Source: Pithys albifrons albifrons (Eukaryota > Chordata > Aves > Passeriformes > Thamnophilidae). Taken from it: 64,000 bases of DNA. The translations under genes and the position numbers were made by a program. The stretch covers positions 94,432,431 through 94,496,430 of the forward strand of contig NC_092461.1 of NCBI RefSeq assembly GCF_047495875.1, written 5' to 3'. Of this stretch, positions 43,501-57,368 are shown piece after piece. Every line of letters starts with the position of its first letter. The stretch's first letter is position 1. The notes beneath the pieces were generated by a model. That model had not been told where the DNA came from. It did not search any database and worked only from the letters and a program-made list of their open reading frames with translations.

Positions 43501-45570
43501 GACTGACTAGAAGTCTAGGAAGCCACATCAACCCTAAATATGTCAGCTTTAAAAACTAGTGCAATACAGGAAATACTTCAGCTAATGCCAGAAGTGCTGA
43601 GTTGCTCCTAATGCCTTATGTTGTGGGTTATCCTAACCCTGACCTGTATCTAGTGTGAGGTGGTAACAAGTATCTGGGTACCTACCAGCTAGTTAAAGGC
43701 CTGCTCAGGATCTCTACTCTATCATGATACATTGTACCTTTCTGAATTTCTAAAACCAGAGCTAGCAACTAGTTACTTTTCTTTGGTTTATTTTTATTCA
43801 ACTTGTGCATTCAGCATTTTGATTTGCTATATATTCAATAAAGCCTTTTTTGATATTGTTTAACTTTACTTTTTTAGACACAACCATAGGTAATGAGAAA
43901 CAGATACATCTGTATAACACCTGACCTTTGTTTATCCCCCTCAGCTGCAGCATTTCTTATATAAAGTGCATAAAAATGAATGCTGCCCACCACTAGTGGT
44001 TCAGAATATCTTTGAGGTAACCTGATGAATGGTGAAACTGAAGAAGAAAGGATTGGTTTTATTGGCAGTAATGTTGTAATTAATTCACTATCATTGTTAT
44101 GAAAGAGAACTTTAAATTGTTTTTGTTGTAGGATTTGCACTTCCTTACACATACAAATGAAGTGCAACTTTTCTGGTCTGTGGCAGCTATGTACATTCTA
44201 TCAAATGAATAGAGAAAACAAAATAAACAGGATGTCGATGTTATTTGGGGAAAATGCTCACTTTCTCAAACATCAGATGATTACCAAAAAAGCCAACTGC
44301 TGTAAATATTTTTTCCAATTCTTTTTTTCAAAGCTGTTTAGTAAAAGTTAACCACGTTGTACAGCTCTTTACTCTGAGATAATTGTTGTGATGAGTTGTG
44401 ATCCTATCCTTTTATTCTACACATATTTTATCTATGAATATTGTTTAATATAGACATTATGCACTACTAAGTTTTGCCAAGAACTAAGTCAGACAGAATA
44501 TCTAATGAAAAGAAATGTTTTTTTTTTTTAAACTGCATCTTGATAAAACTTCTTTATGGTGCAGATCATCATCCTAACCACAATTAGCGATGGGAGTCTG
44601 TGGAAAGAGCTTCTGTGCTACTAAAGCTTGTTGAAGTTTGTAAATAATTTCAGTAGCTGTTAATCTAACTGGCAAAGATGAAGTAAGGAAAAAAACCCAC
44701 AAAATAACTCCTACATATCTCCTGGGGCATTTCAACCTGATCTTCTACTGCAGCCTTCTGCTCAAACAGTATCATTACACAAAAATATATTACATGCTTA
44801 TATATTTTGCAGAATTCTAACATCACAGTTAATTTATAGTCTTCTTGGATTGCCAATACTCAAGGAAAATTCAGAAATCAGCATATTTTGTAATCAAGTT
44901 CAGCTGATAAGAAACATGCAGAGAACTATTAGAAGTACAGGGAAGTTCCTGGGAGGAGTTTCATAGAGTGAATTGTTTAAATTAAAAATCTAAATTTCAA
45001 AAAATAAAAGTCTTGAGTTACTGGAAAATATCTCTAATGCTCTGTGATAGAAGGTCTTTTTTCAAGGTGCTTAATAACATTTGCTTTCTCTTTTATCAAT
45101 GCAGCCTTAGCCTTCTATATTCACCTTTAATGCTGACTTTGGCTCTTTCTCTTTTTTGGAAGTCATCACTAATCACAGGTCAGGTAGACATATACCAGCT
45201 TATTTCAGGCTACCAGTAAGCAATTTAAATGCAATAATACAGATTTCAGACTGAGCATCACATTGAACCCTTCCAGTCCTTCCAGGTGATTAACAGGTGA
45301 CTGAGGTTCATATTTTTACAGGGAGGTCAGATAGGGAAATCAAATTTTAAATGTTTCTTAGTCTATAAGGATAGTCCTTTACCAGCACTTCAAAAAAGTC
45401 CTTGCAACTTCTTGTTTGTAGAACTGTGATCAAAGATGGAAAGCCTATAACTGTGAAGGGGAGAGTTAGTTAATAGTCAAATATGTATCAGTAGTTTACA
45501 TAGGCCATAGAAGAAGCAGCTAAATTGGCTTGTTCTGAGTATCTCATACAACTTCTTCTCAGTAGTCTTG
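43501..45570. other. AT-rich sequence, nothing recognised
   Basis: No gene, RNA or repeat family recognised. Confidence 0.4.
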
Positions 45571-45574
45571 GGCA

Positions 45575-46330
45575 ATGAGTGGTTGCTTATACCTTCCCTG
45601 GCAAAATGCCAACTATCCAAAACAGAGTGAAAAGGGAAGAGGGAGAGGGAAAAAACCCTTCAAACTAGTTTTATGCTGAAACTAACTATGTATTTATACA
45701 GAAAAGAGACAATTAAGAGAAAACTACAATATAACACACATTAACACAAGTTATATATATAAACAAGAAATAACCTCTCACTCCACAGTTAATGCAAAGT
45801 ATAAAGTCTATTACCCTAGATCTATAAGTACTCTAAAAGACACCTAGCAAGAAACAGAAAGAATAACAACAAAATGTTCCTACTTCCCTGAAACTCAAAC
45901 AAAATGCAAGTGACAGCAGCCGGAGCAGGGCCTAGCACAGTAGAAGCGCTGCAAGACATTCTCCTCCTAGTTCAGCCATGATGGAACTAACCTAACACCT
46001 CCCACTGTTGCACACATATCTTAGGTTTGCATCATCTGGTATGAAATACTTCCTTGGTTACCCAGTCAGGTGATAGCTGTCTCCCAAACCACACAGATTC
46101 TCTGAGCCTGCTAATTTGAGGCTTAGCTAAATCTACTACACGGTCCTTGCCAGCCTTGTTCTCTAACATGTGATGAGTTGTCAGCAAGTCATTGCAAGCC
46201 AATATCAAGACCATGTCCAGATGATGATATAGAAAACTATCATAACATGTGCTTGTTTTGAAAATCAGCCATCTCAACAGTGACAAATCAAAGCCTGTCA
46301 CTCTTCCCAGCTGATGTGTCTTCTATTAAA
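45575..46330. mobile_element. Probable endogenous-retrovirus-derived sequence
   Basis: A long A-rich, G-poor stretch (45640-45930) changes at 45900-46300 into a GC-richer part containing 'tggtatgaaatacttccttg' and 'acacggtccttgcc'. The composition and these stretches resemble passerine ERV sequence I recall, but neither ends nor a duplication could be fixed, and orientation is uncertain. A repeat-library search would decide. Confidence 0.35.
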
Positions 46331-48667
46331 GGTCCTAATTCCTTTAGTGGTCAAAGCACACTTACATCTATGTGGAACAATCTGTTGCTGAAATATGTGT
46401 AATCAGTTGGCTAGTGAACTTTGCAAAGAAAGTAAATTTCATCATAGCTAAGTCACAAAATAGAAATTTGCTTGCATTCTGTTGCCTTGTCAAACAAGCT
46501 TAACAAATACAACCTCTGTGTTACTTTGTGTCTGTGGTGGCTGAAGAGTTATACTATAAACAGCCAAAACCTGAAAGAGTTTTCCCCTTCTGACATGGCA
46601 GATATTAATGAAGTCATTCTGGGGGTAATGTGTGAATCTGACAAGTAGTACACAGAAAGACCTTCTGTTATTGATGATACAGGGTATAAATCATGTAGTA
46701 TATATCTTCTGGTTAGCATCTTACATAATATTGCATCTAAATACCTTATGTTTCACCCAATTCTCTTCCCCCCCCCCCGTATTTTAAATATCAGTTATTC
46801 ACAGTTGCAAGTATGATTTTGAATGATTTCTAGGGAGTCTTGGCTTAAGCTTGTTAAGCATTTTACAACATGGCATTGACATAACTACTCAGGTTGGATG
46901 TGATGTTCATCAAAGAAGTTTACTGGAAATTAAAACATAATTAGATAAAATCTCCATTGGAATTAAAACAGACAAATAAAAGGGTTAAGTTCCCTGGAAA
47001 TCACTTTCAAGTTTGGAGAAGCCATGTCTAGCTACAAATAAGTTATGTGAAGGATATCACAAGGATCATGTCATGCAAATGCTTTTTGTACACATACGTA
47101 CAAAAGGAGACCCAAGGTATTTTCTAGTTACATCTCAAGATCAAATCATATTTCAGTGACTACATCTTAGAACAGCATTACAATCTAATAAGTAAAAATC
47201 TAAAAGGGATTTTTTAATTTTTGAACGCTAACACATCAGTGAAGCAGTCATGACAGAAATAATTTCAATCAGGAGAAATATTAAATACTGCATTGGTATA
47301 TGACTAGCAAGCAAAATTTAAAAATAGCTCTAAGATGTTTCTTTCTCTATATTTAATTGAACTTTGTTGTAAAAATGTGAAATAATGTTAATGTGAAAAT
47401 CTAAAAGGGACCATCTGGTATAAGATCAGCTGCATTAATATCGAGGAAAGAGCTACTTCTGTTTTAAAATGCATGACTTACACAAAAAACTTCAAAATGA
47501 TCCTCTTGTTTGGCATATCATGCCTCAGCATTAGGATTATGCTTTCCAGTGAAAATCTAAAAGTACATGCTGTAACCCTGAGTAACTGATACATTTTTTT
47601 CTTAGTTTAGCTAACATGATAAAAAAAGTTTTATTTTAATTACCTAGAGATTCAGAAGGATTTGGGGATTTTCAGCATTAGACTACCTCCTTGTTCCTGT
47701 AGAAACAGCATCTTTTATCATGCTCCTTCCGTAAAATGGAATATGATTTAATCCCTCTAGAATTTTCTTCTTTGATTATCATGAGTATTAGCATGTTTTT
47801 TAGAATTATATGACACCATTTCACATTCAGAGACATCGAATGTAGATAAGTAAATTAAGGCACTTCACTGCTTATATGGATGGTTATACTGCAACAGTTA
47901 CGTATTAACAGTGCTAATTTGTATTGCAGGAACACCTGGAGGCCCTTTATGAAATTAGTGCCTTACTATGTTAAGTGTGCTCACACGTAAAAAATGCTTC
48001 TACTCTTTAGCAGTCTGCAGTCTCAACAAGAAAGACTTGCAAAGGCTAGGAGAAATCTGGAATTAATTCATCAAATTTCACAGAAATCTATAGCACAGAA
48101 GTTTAGGTCTGTCAGGTTTGGTTTTCCCGCAGAAAGTTTGCCACTACGGTTTAAGGTATAAATTTGAACTGAGATAGCTTAACCAATAACCAGTATAAAA
48201 TACTGTGAACAGTCATGATAAAATAACTTACCTTTTTTCAGCTTAGCAGAAACCATTTGGGAACAGATTTACCTAAACCCAAATAAGCCACTCTTAAGCC
48301 TAAGGTCCACATGATCTTTTGCATTCAATTAAAATCCAGTTTAATGATCAATTCCCATGAATGCATCCCTTAACTTGTAAGTACTCTCATAAATAATCTG
48401 AAGGCACAGCTGTAACTTTGACCTGGGAAGGCCTGTTGTTTGGCTTATTCTCTTGGTTAGGAGGATTTCTTTTTCTTTATATATTCCCACTTCATTATCA
48501 AGATAACTTTGTGAATTTAAAACTTAAGTCTCTTAATCAGCTGAAACAAAGTGTCAAACTGTCCAATGCACTAGACTGCCCATTACTTAACATCTCCTGT
48601 GACATCTTTCCAGACTCTTATGTGAACTACCAGTTAATATATTTCAATTGTTCATTTATTGTAGGGG
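46331..48667. other. AT-rich sequence, nothing recognised
   Basis: Contains an 11-base C run at 46768-46778. No gene or repeat family recognised. Confidence 0.45.
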
Positions 48668-49208
48668 TGATGCCGTGAGAGACCCCAACAAAGCAGGACT
48701 CTGAGCCAAGTTAATGTGGGATAAGATAGAAAGTCCTTTAATAACAGGCCTACGGTCCACAGGAATCCATATCGACGTGCACATCCCGAACACTGGTTTC
48801 TATGGTTTTTATAATATGGTCTACCATATCCTCAGTTTACACATCTCTCAGTCCAGACCTGGTCCCACCCCCATAGGATTTGAGTCTGGGGTTGGTGAGA
48901 CCTCCTCTTCATCAGTCCTCCTATTCCTCAGGCTTTTGGAGTTCTTCCAATGTTCTGACTTCTGAGTCACTCTGCCCCATGTTTATGTCTCATTCTGCAG
49001 GCCTTTCTGATAGTTATCAGTATTCCACCTTGAAAACAACTAAAAGAATTTGAGCTACTGATATGTGGCAGAGGTTGGCATGTATAAACATTGAACTTAA
49101 GTTGCTAGAAATATTAGCACACTAAATCTACATTTTACTACAGTTACAAGTACTTCTAAAATCTATAAAAAATGAAAAAATAAAAAATCAAAAACCCTTT
49201 AGGCATCA
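48668..49208 (-). mobile_element. Solo LTR, copy B of the 9233-9935 family
   Basis: On the minus strand it starts TGATGCCTAA (49208 leftwards) and ends ...CACGGCATCA (48668). Flanks GGGG (48664-48667) and GTGG (49209-49212) fit a 4-bp duplication with one change. It shares most of its length with copy A, including a minus-strand ATTAAA (rc of 48737-48742), and lacks copy A's SINE insert. 541 bp against about 570 for copy A without the SINE. Confidence 0.75.
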
Positions 49209-49404
49209 GTGGTGAACTGAAGAGGATGCATTTCAGTGAAACTGTTGGTATAGTAAATGTTCATGCAACTTCAGCATAAGTAAAGATCTGCCAATAGTCT
49301 GGTGTAAAGCTTAGAACTGACCACATCTTATGACTTGTCTCTAGGGAAGATTGTCAGTATTTTAATATAACACTTTTTCTTCATTCCAGGCAAACCCATC
49401 CACA

Positions 49405-49458
49405 CCTCCCCACCCCCTCCAAACCAAACCAGCCAACCAACCAACCAAAAAAAAAAAG
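49405..49458. repeat. C/A-rich low-complexity tract, (CCAA)n then A11
   Basis: Tandem CCAA units followed by a run of 11 A. Confidence 0.85.
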
Positions 49459-51174
49459 CCATCACCTACAAAATGCTTCTGAGGAATTAGAAATGCCTAA
49501 TAAATTGTGTTCATTTTTTTATTTTATGAGACATTAAGTTGTACAATTGTAGTTATTTCTCTGTTTAAATAAAGAACCACTAGTCCCATAAGAGAGGCCA
49601 GACTGCTAGAAACACTAGAGAAACTCTGCCCAGAGGCAGTGGGCCACAAAAAGTGGAAAAAAAAAATTGCTTTTAAAATGTCATTAATGCAAAATAAATT
49701 TGATGTTGAGCCAAGGCAAAAATGACCGATTTTCTCAATTGGAAGTTGGAAAACATCATTAAAATGAAGGACTGCATCAAAAGATTTTAATTGTACATAC
49801 TCTGAGCTTGCTGACAGAGAAAAAAATTAAAGGGAGAGTTCTAATGTTGCTGAATGCTGAAAGATGATTAATTATCTTGACAATATTATAGTATGTTGAA
49901 CTTGTATCAGCTACTAATTAGAAGTGCATTTGATTTGAGGGTTATATTGTAGGATACATGACCAAGATTTTGTAAGCAACAACTGCTTTTACAGGCCTTT
50001 AAAAGAAGGGCCTCTCTTCAGTGTCTCTCTCTTCAGGTCTCTCTGACACTATAAAAAGATAATCCTTTTGAAAAGCACCAGATATTATTAACATCTAGGT
50101 TGATATATGCAATCAAAAAATTAAAACTTAAAGTTTTAAAAGTAAACACAGTTTTAATTCCTTCAGTTAGAGGGATTTCAAATTATATACCTAGTCCTGT
50201 GGGGTTCAGGCTTCAAACTTGACCTCTATAGGATTTGATTGCACTAATACTTTCAAGTTACTGTTTTTGCTGTTTCATGAAGAACATCTCAAATATTCTT
50301 ATATTGTGTATAGATGTCATCAATAACTGCGCATGGAAAAAACTGCAGAGATATTAACTTTTGTTTGGAGTTTTTTAACCAATTTAGCTTAAAATTTTGA
50401 CAAAAATACAAGAGAGTTATTTCTTGTTGATCTTGCCATACTTTAAATATATGATACATACACTTTCATAAGAAGATTGATTATGAGAGAGGTTCATAGT
50501 ACAGTCCACAGAGGTGTTGTTAAATCATCAAAATGAAAGCTGTTCAGATTTTAGCAAGCTAACCCCAGAATGGTTCAAGGTTTTTCCATTATATGCAGTT
50601 ACAAATTCAGTCCCTCTCCCAGGATCTGTTGCTTTGCCCATCTGCGGCTCTGCCTGAAGTGTCTTTCCTGGGCTGATATTTTATAATGGTTGTAAATCAC
50701 CATATGTTACCCAAATGACTGATCTGTACAATTTTGTGTTCAAGCAAAATGCACATAGAGTTTTGTGAGAGCTTCAGAGAAGTCTGAGTTGGATCATATA
50801 GAGTCATTATATTAATAGCAATTCTTACCATAATACAAGCAAGTTCTATATGTCCTTTTGCTGCTACTTATAAGGGTAGAAATTTATAAAATGAGACAAC
50901 TCATGGACAATAAAATTCATCAATACATGCCAAATCTTTCTTAGGAGTCTTGTTTGAAGCTGCTAATGGAGATGAATCATTCTTTATTTCCAGCAAAACT
51001 TTAAAAATTGTAGCAGTCACCTCTAAGCATTTTTGGGGAAAAATGCCTCATACTCCAATGGGATTTTGGAGTCTGTGTAATAGCGCATTGTATATGAAGG
51101 TGTGTGGCATATTTTATCTCTTGGCTGTTTCAGGAAGGAAATACAGGTAGAGGATAAAGAAACAAACATGCATT

Positions 51175-51188
51175 CCCCCCCCCCCCCC
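51175..51188. repeat. Poly-C run, 14 bases
   Basis: Uninterrupted C on the + strand. Similar runs of 11, 11 and 14 occur at 46768, 59117 and 60807. Confidence 0.95.
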
Positions 51189-54100
51189 ATTAACACTTTC
51201 TTGACTTTAAGACCACTGTGCTTACAGTCAGCTGACAGAGCCATCAGAGTGTGCCAAAGCCTTATCTCTCTGCTAAGCTCATCCAGTGTTTGATGAAGTG
51301 CAGTCAAGAAGAAAGAACCATGAAGATAACAACAAAGTGCTGAATTCTGCAAATCTCTTGCCATGGGACTGTGGCAAACTGCAAAGAGAAATTCCCTCTC
51401 TGCCCTGCCTCCTTTGCTTTTTTTAGTGCAAGACATTTTAATTTCCCTGTGGGAAAAAAAAGGCATAGTTTTATAGTTGGACCCAGAGTGAAATACTTTA
51501 CTGATTAAAATTAAAGATTTCTGTATTGCCCAGTTCAGAAAATTATACATCTGTACTTCATTAAAAACTAGTGCAAACACAGGTAATTAAAGATGCTGAT
51601 TGTTTCTATATCGCCCTGCAATTATTTTGTTGCAAACACATACAAAATTGTGCCAGGTGTAGGATGAAAGGCAGTGCTGCTGCTTGATCTTGGCAGTCAG
51701 CATTAGAATAACTTACAGCTCAATAGCACATTAACATTTTCAAAGACTATGATTTCCACTTCTTATCATAGCAAAAAGAACCCCAAGAACATAAAAACAT
51801 AGAACAAAGGAAGACAAGGTGCAGAAAGAGTAATAGTTAATTTATCAACTACCTGAAATGCTAAGTGGAGTCAGGTTAAACTTTTAGACCCATAGATCAC
51901 ATTTGTCATACTTTGGTAAATTTCTGCAAACGTTCACTTTGCTTTAAGCTTCAATTACAATTTAAAAATGTTTTTAGTGGTGAACACTTTTTGATAGATG
52001 ATGTAAGGCATGATTTGTAAGTACATTTTGTGGTGATCTGAATATTTGTGCTTGAGATATTGCAATACAGGTGACAGAAAAATGACATAGAGCAGAAAGC
52101 AACAATATTAACCATATTCTCTGTCAAAGCTGTCATCATTTGGCACTGGTGCTTGCATCATACTTTCATGGTAGACTTCTGACAGTTGCTGTTCATATCA
52201 CGACTGGCTGAAAAGATTGATACTAACCTTCATTTAAATAAAATAACTTTCTTTCTGAAAAATGGTTGGAACATACTTAATCATGAAAGGGGTAAATTCT
52301 AGACTGTGTGTCATGTTGATGATACTGAAAAATGGGCCATGTTGTGCAAAAACTGTATGAATGTTCTATATATTGGCTTTGTTGCTGGTTAGGGCAAAAG
52401 TTAGGGTTGTATATCATGGCTTGCAATCACACTGTGAAGCATTAACTTACCCAGCAGTCCAAAAGAATTTCAGGACTTTATTAAACTGTTGCTGTGAAAT
52501 AAAACTGCCTGGAAATAAAATTAAGTACAAAATAAAGTAAGTGAGGCAGTAACCCAGATGTTCCATATTATTTTTTTCTATCAATAAATACTGTTAATAT
52601 ATTCTGCTGCAGTGTTGGGTCTTTAATATTGACAAATTATTTACTTTTAATAGCATAAAATAATGAGATTCCCATTAGAGGGAGAGCATTAATTAAGATG
52701 TAAATAGGAACAAAGAAAAGATTAGAATATACAGCTAAATATCCAGCAGATGGAGCTTCTTACCTCCTAAATGTTTCATTTTATCAGAGTGACTGTAATG
52801 TGGCTGTTGAGATGCAGTCCTAAATAAGTATAAAAATTACAGCAAAGATTGTATGAAAGCAAATAAGACAGTAACATGATCAACCCCCCTAATGTGCTCT
52901 TAGAAGTGCCTCTTACCTGCTGTACTTCTTTTAGTAACACAGCAAATGATACAAAAATAAGAATATTATTGCAAATTCCCCTCTCTTTTTTGTTTGGTTG
53001 TGTAGTTTTTTTGGTTTCTAGTTTTTTGTATGTTTTTTGTTTTTTTTTAATATCTAGATTTGTATATTCAAAGGTTAAGCAGCAATTCTTATTAATTTCT
53101 GCAGATTTTAGTACCAGAGAGCACGAAGTCACATTTTTTTTCAAATTTCAGAAAGACAGTGAATACTGAGTTGAATGTAAGTTAGAGAAACATTTTCAAA
53201 AACTCTACACAAAATTAATTGGTCTTGATCTCTGCTGAGGAGATTAGAGGCTACGTCAATTAATGTTTTATGAAATGTGATTATAATTTGAAATTAATAT
53301 TTGTGAGGAAAACTTGAGACAGCTTGTGAATAGCCTAATATGTCCATATCTATTGTAGAATAGTTTTTGAACTAGTCTTTAGTTTTGAAGAAGGATAACA
53401 TTTACCCCGTTATATACAGCGTGTTTCTCCAGAAAGCTTGAACAGTGGCATTATGGTAGAAAGTTACTTGAAAGAGAAATAAATGATTTTGGAAGGATAG
53501 ACTTTGCACATCTAGGGAAGACAGTTACTGAACCTTCATTTTTATATTCTAGGGAAGTATTCAATCATTTCCTCTGCAGTAGTTTGGATTCAACTTCTGA
53601 TTCTTAAAAAGATACCTAAGCCTTAGCCTGTGTTAACAGAATTCCACCTAGGTAGGAATAAGGCTGAAGACCTTTGTATCAAGTGTCTGTGTCAGTCAGA
53701 CCTAGGTACTGGTAGGTATTAAAAGACGTCTTAAGCAATAACAGAATTCATTAAGAGTGACAAGAACTCAGTGGACTGTGGCTGTGATTTGTGAAAAGTA
53801 AAAATGAAGTTTGAATATCGTGGTGGTTGAAAGAAAAAGCAGTAAAAATAAATATAGTTTATTTTGCTGCTGTAAGGGATTTTGCATTAATATCACATGG
53901 GTATCTATGAAATCTGGTACTTTTGGAATAGCACAGTGTATAAGTAAAGGTCTAATAGCAATAAATCTTGAATACCTTATGATTTTTGCCTTTATTAGCC
54001 AAGCTTTCATTCTGTTTTACTTGGAAAGACAGAAATCACAGGACAGATTTTTAGACCTTTATTCACAACCCAGATTTGCACTGAAAAATTGGAGAGAGGC

Positions 54101-57100
54101 AAGGGCTATTAGCTTGGATGTAGCATGCCTTGGAATCTTGTGAAGCAGTGCAGTTCAGATTAACAAAGTGACATTCAGACTATCTGTTCCTGCCAGCATA
54201 GATATTTTCCAACCTGTTTCTGGCTTTCAAGCCATTATTGGATATTTAGAAGCTGGAAGCCTGGGCAATGGCAAAAATATCTTTTTTTATGGTGGCATGA
54301 TTTATGAATGATTTTAGTAAATAATGGCAAATTATCTCTGATTTTGTCCCCCTCCCCCAAGTTTCTTGTGAACACTTTCATGCCCTTGCAAACATAGTGT
54401 GTTTTCACACAGGAACACAAAACTGGTAAAGATTTAAAAATGCATTAAAAATTCAGATTTTCTATAGGGCTCCATTTTATGAACATGCTTCTCTTTCCAT
54501 TAATTCACATCTTATCCTTACTTCCTTTAATGTTCTTTTTGGAACTCTTAAATCCCACCTCAAGGTATAAGAATTATTCCTCTTCCTTCCCCCAAACTGT
54601 TCTTACTTTCTCTAGAGAAAGCTGTAACTCTTCTCACTCTCTCTTTTCTTTTCCTCTTCCCATTCTTTGCTTTCTCCTTAGACAACTGTTGCTGCATTGG
54701 TGAAAAACCTCTGTTTCAGTAGAAAAACCCCTAGGTTTCAGTGAGAAAAAAACCCTGTGGGTTTCTGTTCTCTGTGCAGGGCCAGGAAAGAGTAGAGAGA
54801 GGCTGTTCTTGCTGAGCTCCCTGCCAGCAGAAGCCAGGAAAGCATGCTGTGCCCTTGTTGCAGCACTGTTCAGTGTGTGGGTAATGGGACACAGTGGACA
54901 GTGTAGGGATTAGGATCAGCAAAGAAAGCCACAGAAATTAAAGGGAAGACACTGTTTTAGAGTCTCTTGAGGTCAGTGACAGAGGTATAGATGTTCATGC
55001 CAGGCAGACATGAGACCTCTCATCTCTAATTCCTCTTCCTTCATGGCCCAATACAACAGAGTGTTGGCAGAAATTGACAGACTGACTTTGTAGATAAAGA
55101 TGCAAGATGGAACTGTTGAAACTGGAAATACTGTACAAGCTTTCAGAGGTCCCTGAGGCCTCTGCTTTCAGATCAGTGAAAGAACATCTCCAGGTGAAAG
55201 AATAGGGGCCAGTTGTACTCCAGAGTGTGAGAATGGGCTCCTGAGGCTCTGCTGAATAAAAGGGAAAATGAAAAGGAGGGAATGCTGCTCAGAAACACTA
55301 TTTTGTGTGTTGTAGAGTTCAGCTGTACCCTACCAGTTCAGAGTAGGGGACTGTAACATGACATGATGAGGGTTAAGGTGAGATCAGAGGGCAAACTGCA
55401 TACCCATAGGCATAAAAGGTGCTGTGAAAATGCTTTGCTGAGGGCACTCTAACACTACACTAACACTATCAATGGTGGTAATGGCAGGCGATTGTCTGTT
55501 CATGCCATATTGCTAAATGGGACAGGATGCTTTCTACAATTTCTCTTAACAAACACTGATGGAGGGAAAATATGCAGAGCAGACAATGATAATAAATGTC
55601 CTGTTTGTAAAAAGTACTGCAAGATACAAAGGAAAGATAGGAAGAAAAACTGGATTTAAAAGGAATTGTTTATTTATAATATACACTCATAAAAGAACAG
55701 AAATGTAATTGCTTAGAAAGCATATGAGATTTATTGTTCACATTCTCACTTTGCATAAATCTTCATTACTTGTTTCAACACTATATGCATAAAATGTTCT
55801 AGACATTTTGGAAAAAAATATAACAAAGCACACAACAAAAAAAATCTAATCCCTTGGTGCATGTATTTCAGACCATATCATTTTATTACCAAGATGGAAG
55901 AAAGAAAATGCAGAAATGGGTCAGCAACCCATTTAAGTGACTTTACAGCCTTCTCAATGCTGTGCCTAGACAAAAGAAATTCAACTAACCTGAATGCTAA
56001 AGTTAACAGCAGGAGGCCATTTCTCATATGACAAGTATCTGCACACTATAACTGGCTTTATTGCAGAGATGCAGTAGCATTAGATAACTTCCATTTTATG
56101 GAGTGGACCTACATTTTATTTGGTTTGGTTTGGCTTTTGGAAATCTGCAATTAAAAATACCTAATTATTTCTTAGTATGGCTGCAGGTGATATGTAACTG
56201 AAAGCAACCTAGAGAAAAACAAGCTTGTGAATCTATAAAGGGATCAGAATAATGTAGTTATGGTAGCTAAGGTTTAATGGAAAAACAGTTCAAAGAAAGT
56301 AGGATTTTAATTTAAAATAACATCTCATTAGTTGGTTTAATTACTCACTGCCAGCCGTAATTGGGTTTTAAGGGTGGAAACAAAAAACAGCACTTAGGAA
56401 AAAGAAGGGAGTTTTACCTCTGGTAAGTTGGACACAAGATGAAGTTCCCCTTGACAAAGTATAAGATTGTGATTAGGTTTCTTAGCTACTCAGAATTATA
56501 CTGATTATTCTGTATTTGGAAATTAAGTCAAAAGAAATTAAGTCAAACAACTACAAAATTGATTGCATATTTCTCTAACATTACCTTAAGTTTTTGTTGT
56601 TAGTAACAAAATTCTTTTAAAAGTAACTATTCTTAAGAGTCCTATGTAGAAAAGTAGCTTACTAGGTGATGATTTAATGTGCAATATGCTTCTTTCACTC
56701 CTCATAAGCTTCTGATAGACGGTTATCATCAGCCATTCATGTGGTAGCATGTATGTGTAGCTGTCAGAGACCATGGCACATACAGTTTGCTGCTTGGTAA
56801 CATAGAACAGAAAGACCGACCCAGTTCCCCAAAATAAGATGAGCAATCCACCTAGAAAATGAGTAATAATGAGAAAACTAGTTTTTATTTTTTTTATTAC
56901 TCCAGTACAAAATCTGTGTTAAATCTTGGGTTAGGTTTAGAGACTGCAGGTTCCTATCCAGCAGAGTAGGGAATTGTGTGGCTTCTCTAGCCAAAATTGC
57001 TGTAGAAGAAGTCAGGCCTCCCCTCTCCAGGTTCAGACTAGTCCGGTCATACATTCAGTCTGAGATGGTCTGTTGTGTTTGCACCTGTCTAGTTGTGGCA

Positions 57101-57215
57101 TGGCCATAAGCTGTTACTGCATACCCACAGCAGTTCTGAGCATTTGGAGGAGTAATGTTTTGGGCATCTTGGGAATTTTAAAGTTAATAAAGAGAATGTT
57201 AGGAGGCAAGGGGAT

Positions 57216-57368
57216 TTCTTTTCCTTCTTTGTTTTTGGGTTTTTGTTTGTTTGTCTGTGGCTTTTTGGTAGCTTTTTGATGGTTTTAGTGTTTGTTTGTT
57301 TTGAGGAGGGGTTGGTGTTTTGTTGTTGTTGCTGCTGTTGTTTGTTTGAGTTGGGATTTTTTTTTTAC
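57216..57368. repeat. T/G-rich low-complexity tract
   Basis: (TTTG)n, (GTT)n and a T run, with interspersed G. Confidence 0.85.

Larger units (their letters stand above)
49209..57215. other. Long AT-rich stretch without recognised genes
   Basis: Low-complexity tract at 49405-49458 ((CCAA)n followed by A11) and a 14-base C run at 51175-51188. A 185-codon minus-strand frame at 51023-51580 has no recognisable domain. Segments near 49660-49930, 51585-51750 and 53205-53300 are AT-rich and repeat-free with homeodomain-core words such as ATTAATTA, so they could be conserved non-coding DNA; this cannot be judged from one sequence. Confidence 0.45.

Noticed and set aside
51023..51580. 185-codon minus-strand open frame
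   Set aside because: It has no recognisable domain, no splice or promoter context and ordinary composition; it is probably a chance frame. Orthologous conservation of the frame would change this view.
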